21,397 bases of DNA. Source: Nitrosomonadaceae bacterium (lineage in GTDB: Bacteria; Pseudomonadota; Gammaproteobacteria; Burkholderiales; Nitrosomonadaceae). The translations under genes and the position numbers were made by a program. Location of the stretch: assembly GCA_919902625.1 (NCBI GenBank), contig CAKKRO010000182.1, forward strand, positions 17,381-38,777, in the 5' to 3' direction. Positions 14,966 through 21,397 of the stretch are shown here, piece by piece (within the stretch, counting starts at the first letter, position 1; each line of letters begins with the position of its first letter). The notes beneath the pieces were generated by a model that saw only the letters and a program-made list of their open reading frames with translations, had not been told where the DNA came from and searched no databases.

Positions 14966-15175
14966 ATGACTGATAGTGAAAAAACAATAAAAATTGATGG
15001 TATCGATTATTCATTATCATCATTGAGTGATGAAGCAAAAATGCAAATTACCAATCTCAGGTTTGTGGAAAATGAGATCATACAATTAAAAGCGAGATTG
15101 GCGATTGCGAGTACCGCAAAACTTGCTTATCAGGCGGCATTAAAGAATGCAATTTCGGGGAATCATGCTGATTAG
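14966..15175 (+). CDS. DUF6447 family protein
   Basis: A 69-residue soluble protein with the pattern IKIDGIDYSLSSLSDEAKMQI, then a helical segment with LRFVENEIIQLKARLAIASTAKLAYQAAL. This matches DUF6447 as I remember it, a small family of unknown function with a beta-hairpin followed by a coiled-coil-like helix. AAAGGA lies just upstream of the ATG. Its stop is one base from the stop of the convergent TolC-like gene. Nearness to the secretion operon is suggestive, but no secretion signal, glycine-rich repeat or catalytic residue is visible, so it should not be called a substrate. Confidence 0.75.
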   Translation: MTDSEKTIKIDGIDYSLSSLSDEAKMQITNLRFVENEIIQLKARLAIASTAKLAYQAALKNAISGNHAD

Positions 15176-15176
15176 T

Positions 15177-16511
15177 TCAGTGATGAGATATAAAGTAACC
15201 GGTGATATTTCTTAGATCATCCAGTATCAGCGTACCAGCGGCTAATTGCAAGCGAAGATAGGCAAGCAGATAGTTATACCGTGCTTGTGCAAGATCGCGC
15301 CGGGCGGTATGTAATTGCTGTTGCGCATCCAAAAGATTCAGATTAATACGTATTCCGCCCCGTATACTTTTCTGCGTGGCTTCAACCAGCAATTCAGCTG
15401 ATTTGACAGCCAACTCCAATGATTCAATTCTTTTGATGCCACTGAGTAAAAGATTATATTGTTTACGCAGTTCAACCAATACTTTATCGGTGATAGCATC
15501 CAGATCAGCCTCGGCACGGGCATGATTGGCTTTTGCCTGAGCAGTGATCGCATTAACGCGGCCACCCGCATATAAAGGCATATTAACTTCAAAACCTATG
15601 GTTGCAAATTCAGCATCTTGATTTTGTGTAATAAAAGATCCTCTTTTATTTCTTGTTAGGCTGGCAACCAGATCAACACGTGGCGCGTGGCCTGCATGGC
15701 TTTTTTTAATTTCTTCCTTACCCGATGTCACGGCATGACGTTGTGTCGCCAATTCGGCATTGCGCTCAAGTGCTAAAGCTTGCCAGCTATCATAATCTTG
15801 CAGCTGGATGGCCTTGGAGCTGAACGTGTCAGACAGGCGGTCGAGCCGGGTGGTTATTTTTTGCCCTACGATTGCTCCCAGCTTAAGTTGTGCTCCTTCC
15901 AGTTCATCATTCGCTTCAATCACGCGCGCTTGTGCAATTGCATACTTCGATTGTGTTTCAAGCACATCCGTAGTGGTCCCCTCGCCTTTCTGTAACATAC
16001 GCTCATTAACGCGCTTGAGCTCTTCAAGAGAATCACGCTGTGTTTCGGCAAGCTTTACGTGATCCTGCGCCAGTAATGTTTCCACATAGGCTTCTACCAA
16101 TCGCACCACAAGCTGCTGGCTGCGGCCGGTAAATTTGGCGCGGCTGGAGTCAGCTTGCGCCTTCCCTATATTATAGCCGGCGACCGCTTCCATATTAATC
16201 AGAGGTTGGCGTAAGGTTAGGCTGCTTACTTGACCATCAAAATTAAGTGGTTGACTACTAGCCCCTATATCCAGTGTGCCGGTATTTTTATTTTGAGAAT
16301 GAGTAATGGCCAGATTAGGCAATAAGCTCGCAAGCCCTATGGCTTTTGCTTGTTGCCCCGCTTCATTTTCATGAAGCGCCGAGCGGTAGATGGGGTCGTG
16401 TTGTAATGCGGCCTCATAAGCGTCTAAAAGGCTAAGTGCATGAACGTGGTTAGCCTGGCTTAATAAAATAGCGCAGACCAGTACAGAAATCTTTTTGCGG
16501 GTGAATATCAT
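15177..16511 (-). CDS. TolC-family outer membrane channel of a type I secretion system
   Basis: This 444-residue protein should form the trimeric outer-membrane channel-tunnel of the exporter encoded just upstream. It has a signal peptide (basic MIFTRKK, hydrophobic core, likely cleavage after VHA at about residue 25) and the TolC-type opening SLLDAYEAALQHDPIYRSA. Two duplicated helical halves follow, with LRQPLINMEAVAGYNIGKAQ in the first and VNMPLYAGGRVNAITAQAKA in the second. The end carries the ARYNYLLAYLRLQLAAGTL pattern. It starts five bases after the stop of the adaptor gene, so the two are almost certainly co-translated. Length agrees with PrtF/AprF-type channels. The transported substrate is not known from this window. 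Confidence 0.93.
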   Translation of the reverse strand: MIFTRKKISVLVCAILLSQANHVHALSLLDAYEAALQHDPIYRSALHENEAGQQAKAIGLASLLPNLAITHSQNKNTGTLDIGASSQPLNFDGQVSSLTLRQPLINMEAVAGYNIGKAQADSSRAKFTGRSQQLVVRLVEAYVETLLAQDHVKLAETQRDSLEELKRVNERMLQKGEGTTTDVLETQSKYAIAQARVIEANDELEGAQLKLGAIVGQKITTRLDRLSDTFSSKAIQLQDYDSWQALALERNAELATQRHAVTSGKEEIKKSHAGHAPRVDLVASLTRNKRGSFITQNQDAEFATIGFEVNMPLYAGGRVNAITAQAKANHARAEADLDAITDKVLVELRKQYNLLLSGIKRIESLELAVKSAELLVEATQKSIRGGIRINLNLLDAQQQLHTARRDLAQARYNYLLAYLRLQLAAGTLILDDLRNITGYFISHH

Positions 16512-16516
16512 CGCAG

Positions 16517-17869
16517 TTATTCTTCACTCATGGATGAATGCGCACGATCAAGTATAGGCTTGAATAAATAATTCATTAAGGATCGTTCACCCGTTTTAAT
16601 AAATATTTCTACCGGCATGCCCGCTCGTATCTGCTGATCGGACAACTGCTTCATACCTTCTGGAGTCACCTTGGCCTGTATATTGTAATATGCAAATCCG
16701 GTTCGTTCATCTGTCAGGCGATCCGCAGATACCCGGGTGACGATGCCTGGAATATTGGGCGTTTTCTTTTGGTTAAGGGCGGAAAAAATCAGGTCAACAT
16801 GAAGATCAACATAGATTCTGTCAATTAAATGAACGGGTACCTGTCCCGTAATCACCAGCATATCATCACTGGGAACAATATCCATCAACTTGAATCCTGG
16901 TCCTATAACCCCCCCTTCTGTGAACACATTCTTGCCTACCACAATGCCATCAACAGGTGCCTTGACCAGTACATTGGCCAGCTCGAAATCTTGCCCGCCT
17001 AAGCGGCTACTGAGTGCATCCGCTTCCCGTTGTATATCCGATAATTGTTGCCGTACTTCCTTTTGGTATTCTTGCTGGCGTTGGATACGACGCTGTTCCA
17101 ATTCGGCGATCTGACGTTGAGTACGGCCGATATTGCCGGTATCCGACGCAAGTTCTCCGGTTAATTGTGTGTAAGCGCGTTCAAGATCCAGCACGCGATT
17201 GCGGGGCACAAAACCATCTGCTGCCAGTTCGCGCAGATTGACGAGCTGTTCTTCCAGGAATTTCAATTGCTGGTTTTTACTTGTCTTTGATACTTCAAGC
17301 CCGCGCAGTTGGTTTTTTAAGCCGGCAACACCTTCATCCAGAGCAGCCACTTCATGGTGCAAGGCTAATTTTCGTGATGTGAATAATTGGTTTTGTATGA
17401 TGATGTTATTGGCAACACGCGCATCATCTTGCATGGATTGTAATTCTGCAGGAAATACAATTTCATTTTTGCCATCACGCTCTGCCAGTAAGCGCGCTTC
17501 CACGGCGCGAGCTGTATAGAGCTGGCTACGGGTTATCTCGGCCTGGGCTTTGATCTGGACATCATTCATGCGCACCAATATTTGGCCTTCTTTGACATGA
17601 TCGCCGTCCTTGACCAGGATGCTATCGATAATACCACCGGTCTGATGTTGGACAGCCTGGAGATGACTGGCCACAGCAACCGTGCCGGAAATCGGCACAC
17701 CCTTATCCAGGGGTGCGAAAGACGCCCATAGAGTAAATCCGCCAAAACCCGCCAAAACAATCCACCAGCCAAGCTTGGTATGTATGGTTTCATCCGTTTC
17801 AACATAATTTGAACTGTCGGCTGGAGCGCTCTCAATAACGGTTCCTTTTTCTTCAGCTACAAGTTTCAT
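16517..17869 (-). CDS. HlyD-family periplasmic adaptor (PrtE/AprE-like) of a type I secretion system
   Basis: The 450-residue membrane fusion protein links the inner-membrane ABC exporter to the TolC-like channel. A cytoplasmic N-terminus of about 33 residues is followed by one membrane segment (about 34-52). Then come the first lipoyl half-motif (VQHQTGGIIDSILVKDGDHV, about 74-93), a long coiled-coil hairpin (about 110-300), the second half-motif (VKAPVDGIVVG) and a beta-barrel region. The conserved C-terminal HlyD-type signature is GMPVEIFIKTGERSLMNYLF. AGGA lies upstream of the ATG at 17869. It lies 60 bases downstream of the ABC gene and five bases before the channel gene, in the order found in protease and lipase exporters. 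Confidence 0.94.
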   Translation of the reverse strand: MKLVAEEKGTVIESAPADSSNYVETDETIHTKLGWWIVLAGFGGFTLWASFAPLDKGVPISGTVAVASHLQAVQHQTGGIIDSILVKDGDHVKEGQILVRMNDVQIKAQAEITRSQLYTARAVEARLLAERDGKNEIVFPAELQSMQDDARVANNIIIQNQLFTSRKLALHHEVAALDEGVAGLKNQLRGLEVSKTSKNQQLKFLEEQLVNLRELAADGFVPRNRVLDLERAYTQLTGELASDTGNIGRTQRQIAELEQRRIQRQQEYQKEVRQQLSDIQREADALSSRLGGQDFELANVLVKAPVDGIVVGKNVFTEGGVIGPGFKLMDIVPSDDMLVITGQVPVHLIDRIYVDLHVDLIFSALNQKKTPNIPGIVTRVSADRLTDERTGFAYYNIQAKVTPEGMKQLSDQQIRAGMPVEIFIKTGERSLMNYLFKPILDRAHSSMSEE

Positions 17870-17929
17870 TATTATTCCTGTTCGATGATCCGTATTTTTT
17901 CAATTGCCAATTGAACGGTGTGTCACAAC

Positions 17930-19720
17930 TCACTCAGTTTTTGGGTCAACGACATTAACAGTCTGGGTCGTTTGATTCTGAGCAGCTTGTTTCTTGGCTT
18001 CTTGCTGTGCCAGAAGTGCTTGCTGTGCCTGTTGCTGTTGTTTGGTTAACGCTTCGATGACCTGATTGGTCGGGCCAAACATCTTCGCGGTGCCATCCTG
18101 CAATAGTAACAATTTGCTGGTAACGCTGATGATGCTGGTGCGGTGTGTAATCAAAACAATGGTTTTCCCGCGTTTACGCAGATCAATTAATGCGGCCAGT
18201 AGCGCCTGTTCCCCCACATCATCCAGATTTGAATTGGGCTCATCCAGAACAATTACTGATGGATCATCATACATGGCGCGTGCTAAACCGAGGCGTTGTT
18301 TTTGTCCCCCCGAAAGCCCTGCGCCACCCTCGCCTAACGGCGTGTCATAACCTTCCGGCATGTTCAAGATCATTTCATGAACACCTGCCCGTCTGGCAGC
18401 CAGAATGACCTTATCAGCATTAATTTCTCCGAAGCGTGCGATATTCTCGGAAACAGTACCGGCAAATAATTCGATATCTTGCGGCAGGTATCCGATATGC
18501 GGTCCCAGCTCGTCCTTGTTCCAGAGATAAACATCAGCGCCATCCAGCCTTACCTTCCCGGCAGCAGCGGGCCATACACCGACTAATAAGCGTGCCAAGG
18601 TGGATTTTCCTGATCCACTGGGGCCAATAACGCCAAGTACTTCGCCAGCCGCTATAGAAAAAGCCAATCCTTTAATGACCGGGACTTTGCCGCCGGGCGG
18701 GATGGCCGTCACATTTTCAACAGCAATCGCGCCTTTGGGTTTGGGTAATGCCATGCCCGCTTCACGGGCCGGATTGTGTTCGAGTAATTCGGTTAAGCGT
18801 TCATAGGCGCTACGAGTGCTGCCAATGGTCTTCCAGACACTGATCAATAACTGAACCGGTGCGATGGCTCTACCCAATAAAATTGAACCGGCGATCATCA
18901 TGCCGGGAGTAATGGTATTGTCTAAAACCAGTAAGGCACCCAATCCCAGCATCAGTGATTGCAGTGCGACGGTGAACGACTTGGATAGTGCAGTCACAAT
19001 GCCTGCCTTTTCACTGGCTTCGGCCTGTAAATTCAGAAAGCGGCTGTGCAGTTGATACCAGCGGGCTTGTATATTGGGCAACATACCCATGGCTTCGATC
19101 ACTTCGGCATTGCGTAAGTTGTTGGAGGCCACATTGGTGGAAGCAATTGCCATTGAGTTGGCTTCAGCTAAGGGTTTGTGTGAAATTTTCTCATTGATGT
19201 AGGCCAATGAGATCAAGATGGCTGTCCCGCATAAGGCAAAAACACCCAGAGCGGGATGGAACATGAATATAACGAATAAATAAATCGGGAACCACGGAGC
19301 ATCAAAAAAGGCAAACAGGGCGTTACCCGTCAAAAACTGCCGTAAATTGGTTAAATCTTTTAAAGCCTGCCCGGCATTGCCACCGCCTTGTTTTAAACTT
19401 TGCTCGAAAGCAGCGGTATAAACACGTTTATTCAATTTCATGTCGAGCTGAGCGCCGACGCGGATCAGTACAAAGCTGCGGACATACTCCAGCGCACCCA
19501 TAAAAACATAGGCGCCCAGCATGATCAATGTCAGCATTAACAAAGTCATTTCATTACGGCTGGTGATTACGCTGTCATAAAGTTGCAGCATATAGATGGC
19601 TGGCATGAGCATCAATATATTGATGATTGCACTAAAGACACCAATGTTTCGAAAAGTCTGTTTAAAGCTGGCCAGTACCTGCGCAACTTCATTCTGAGGA
19701 GCTTTAAATTTGAATTTCAT
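17930..19720 (-). CDS. Type I secretion ABC transporter, permease-ATPase fusion (PrtD/AprD-like)
   Basis: This 596-residue protein energises export of an unfolded protein across both membranes. The permease half (residues about 20-310) has six membrane segments, starting with FSAIINILMLMPAIYMLQLYD, which is typical of PrtD-like exporters; it lacks the C39-like N-terminal domain of HlyB. The ATPase half has Walker A GPSGSGKST (366-374), Q-loop LPQD, signature LSGGQKQR (469-476), Walker B VIVLDEP (489-495) and the switch histidine in ITHR (His526). The last 37 residues form a Gln/Ala-rich tail beyond the usual end. No strong Shine-Dalgarno is visible before the ATG at 19720. It is the first gene of the exporter operon. 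Confidence 0.95.
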   Translation of the reverse strand: MKFKFKAPQNEVAQVLASFKQTFRNIGVFSAIINILMLMPAIYMLQLYDSVITSRNEMTLLMLTLIMLGAYVFMGALEYVRSFVLIRVGAQLDMKLNKRVYTAAFEQSLKQGGGNAGQALKDLTNLRQFLTGNALFAFFDAPWFPIYLFVIFMFHPALGVFALCGTAILISLAYINEKISHKPLAEANSMAIASTNVASNNLRNAEVIEAMGMLPNIQARWYQLHSRFLNLQAEASEKAGIVTALSKSFTVALQSLMLGLGALLVLDNTITPGMMIAGSILLGRAIAPVQLLISVWKTIGSTRSAYERLTELLEHNPAREAGMALPKPKGAIAVENVTAIPPGGKVPVIKGLAFSIAAGEVLGVIGPSGSGKSTLARLLVGVWPAAAGKVRLDGADVYLWNKDELGPHIGYLPQDIELFAGTVSENIARFGEINADKVILAARRAGVHEMILNMPEGYDTPLGEGGAGLSGGQKQRLGLARAMYDDPSVIVLDEPNSNLDDVGEQALLAALIDLRKRGKTIVLITHRTSIISVTSKLLLLQDGTAKMFGPTNQVIEALTKQQQQAQQALLAQQEAKKQAAQNQTTQTVNVVDPKTE

Positions 19721-19859
19721 CGATAAATGTCATGATAGAAGAATGGCGAGTTACTTATTCCCAAAAATTAACGGCAATCAGCATCTGGATATAGCAGAGG
19801 ATATGGTTTACCGGGAATATGCAATCGACTGAATCCTTTGTAATTATAATTGCTGATCA

Positions 19860-20744
19860 TCAGTTTTGACCAGGTAAATCTTCTGTTGCCAGTTTGAAGG
19901 ACCGGGGGGAAAAATTGAGGTCCCGTGTTGCATCTGAGCCATCAAATCTTAAATCCTGATTCATTCTTTCCGCCATTGCCGTTGTCCAATGCTGATATCG
20001 CGGCAGCCATCCAAGCCCCCATGCCGCCATCTGAAAAAACCAAAGCGGTACAGTCAGTATGCGTGATGGGCGATCAAGTGCTTCAAACACGCGCTTGACC
20101 ATTTCACGATATTGCACAGTCTCCCCCCCTGTTAGATTATAGGAACGATTCCTTAAATTTAAAGTACCCAATGCAGAAAAACAGGCTGAAGCCACATCTT
20201 CAACATGGATGGGTTGCCGTAATCCTTTGGCTGATCCCAATACGGGAAAGAATCCAAAGCGGCGGATAAACCGGGCTATTTCAGCAACATTTTTATCGCG
20301 CCCATAGCCATAAATCATTGTCGGGCGCAAAATGATCCATTCTACCCCATGCGCCGCTGCCCATGCTTGCACAAGTTCCTCACCTGTTATCAATTGTTGC
20401 GCAATTTTCCGCTCAATGGAATCGGATGAGTTGTTTTTGGTGAAGCGGCTGGTGGAGGATAATACAACAATCCGTTGAGCGCCATGGGCTAATAAGAGAT
20501 CAAAATATTCCGGTAATATCCAGACCGGGGCGACACATAACCAGGCGGAAATCTTATGTTCCGCTGTATTTATCTTTGTTTGATGGGTTGTATCCAGTTG
20601 TTGCCAGGTAACTTGCGAGTGACTTTGTGTCATCGGGTGGCGGGAAAAAGCGGTGACATGCCGATGGGCCTGTATTAATTGCCGAAGCAAGCATTCACCC
20701 ACCAGGCTGGTAGCACCCAGCAATCCAATAGATTGCTTATTCAT
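19860..20744 (-). CDS. Atypical NAD(P)-binding SDR / epimerase-like protein
   Basis: A 294-residue cytoplasmic protein of the extended or atypical short-chain dehydrogenase class. It opens with the nucleotide-binding IGLLGATSLVGECLL, followed by an acidic-basic second strand, VLSSTSRF at the fourth strand, and WIILRPTMIYGYGRDKN, a YxxxK-like pair where SDRs place catalytic residues. The later RQPIHVEDVA and YNLTGGETVQYREM are typical of sugar-nucleotide epimerase or dehydratase relatives. It overlaps the upstream glycosyltransferase by eight bases, so a role in building a surface or lipid-linked glycan is a reasonable inference. The actual substrate cannot be told. The C-terminal 60 residues contain a hydrophobic patch (LTVPLWFFQMAAWGLGW), perhaps membrane-associated. 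Confidence 0.82.
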   Translation of the reverse strand: MNKQSIGLLGATSLVGECLLRQLIQAHRHVTAFSRHPMTQSHSQVTWQQLDTTHQTKINTAEHKISAWLCVAPVWILPEYFDLLLAHGAQRIVVLSSTSRFTKNNSSDSIERKIAQQLITGEELVQAWAAAHGVEWIILRPTMIYGYGRDKNVAEIARFIRRFGFFPVLGSAKGLRQPIHVEDVASACFSALGTLNLRNRSYNLTGGETVQYREMVKRVFEALDRPSRILTVPLWFFQMAAWGLGWLPRYQHWTTAMAERMNQDLRFDGSDATRDLNFSPRSFKLATEDLPGQN

Positions 20745-21397
20745 GTCCGGGTTTCAGCAGCTTATAACAATTTTGCGCCGTATAGAACATCACCGTAATA
20801 CCCAAACGAAACCACACGCCTAACGTAATCAAAGCCATCAGCGCCCCTGGATATTGCGGGCGAAAAAATTTCCGGTAAAAGCGCAGCATACCCTTATGTT
20901 TATGCCAGGCCACAAAGAACGGGCGGGTGCGACTGCAAGTTCCTTTAAAATGTATAGCGGGAGCATCCGGTACAAAAACAATCTTCCAGTTCTTTTGCTT
21001 AAATCGCATGCACCAATCCAGGTCCTCGCAGTGCAGAAAATAGCCTTCATCCCAAGAGCCAACATTTTCGATGGCTTCTCGCCGCACCAGCATCAGTGCG
21101 CCAGAGATGGCTTCCACTTCAGCCGGTTTGCCGGGTAATGGTTGCTGATGCAGATGGAAATCAAAAAACAGTTGCGGCCAATACTTCCCCAGATGATATA
21201 AGCCGGAAGCCCGCACAAAAGCCCGCCAGGGTGTCGGAATGGCGCGCCGCCCACCGCCTTGTTCAGAACCATCCGGATTAATCAGATACCCGCCGGCCAT
21301 GCCGATAGTAGGATCCGATTCCATCACCTGGATCATGCGCTGCAATGAATCTTTCTCGAGAATACAATCCGGGTTCAGGAAAAGAATGTAGGGTTGG
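20737..21397 (-). CDS. Family 2 glycosyltransferase, C-terminal part cut by the window edge
   Basis: The frame is open to the right edge of the window, so the N-terminus of this enzyme is missing; about 219 codons are present. It contains a strand ending in the metal-binding-like NPDC motif (YILFLNPDC), the acceptor-side motif GALMLVRREAIENVGSWDEGYF, the catalytic-base region HCEDLDWCMR, and a C-terminal pair of hydrophobic segments that may attach it to the membrane. These match GT2 enzymes of the rhamnosyltransferase-like type that extend O-antigen or capsule chains. It overlaps the SDR-like gene by eight bases (the stop lies inside the downstream start region), so the two are translationally coupled. 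Donor and acceptor sugars are unknown. Confidence 0.92.
   Translation of the reverse strand, partial: QPYILFLNPDCILEKDSLQRMIQVMESDPTIGMAGGYLINPDGSEQGGGRRAIPTPWRAFVRASGLYHLGKYWPQLFFDFHLHQQPLPGKPAEVEAISGALMLVRREAIENVGSWDEGYFLHCEDLDWCMRFKQKNWKIVFVPDAPAIHFKGTCSRTRPFFVAWHKHKGMLRFYRKFFRPQYPGALMALITLGVWFRLGITVMFYTAQNCYKLLKPGHE

Overview
This window looks like a housekeeping stretch of a betaproteobacterial chromosome, most likely a nitrosomonad (Nitrosomonas or close kin). That placement is an inference from recognised protein families (DUF3460, the style of MnmE, MnmG and YidC, a PrtD-type secretion operon) and from the moderate GC content; no database was searched. No rRNA, tRNA, insertion sequence, prophage or CRISPR array was seen.

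Layout. (1) Minus strand, 1-6958: partial rsmG, mnmG, a DsrE-like protein, a 1059-residue AsmA-like DUF748 protein and a secreted FKBP-type prolyl isomerase. A near-perfect ParB-binding parS site lies in the predicted leader of mnmG. (2) Plus strand, 7146-9805: a DUF454 (YbaN-like) membrane protein, a DUF3135 protein, a divergent spermidine-synthase-fold protein, a DUF3460 protein and a small putative lipoprotein. (3) Minus strand, 14100-9855: the classic order rpmH-rnpA-yidD-yidC-mnmE, with a strong promoter before rpmH. (4) Plus strand, about 14219-15175: a doubtful 50-codon ORF, a DUF5658 membrane protein and a DUF6447 protein. (5) Minus strand, 19720-15177: a complete type I secretion operon (ABC exporter, HlyD-like adaptor, TolC-like channel). 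(6) Minus strand, 21397-19860: a partial family-2 glycosyltransferase overlapping an atypical SDR/epimerase-like gene.

How the genes connect. MnmE and MnmG are partners in modifying the wobble uridine of tRNAs and both are encoded here. RsmG modifies 16S rRNA. rpmH, rnpA, yidD and yidC join ribosome assembly, tRNA 5' maturation and membrane-protein insertion. The three secretion genes should make one envelope-spanning exporter, but no recognisable substrate gene is present.

The most unusual observation is that two genes of the rpmH operon, rnpA and mnmE, have intact, recognisable reading frames but no in-frame ATG, GTG or TTG where the protein should begin. rnpA appears to need an ATT (or CTG) start. 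mnmE appears to start at ATA with a well-placed GGAG, unless a small frameshift joins it to a nearby ATG. No convincing new multi-gene defence or metabolic system was seen.
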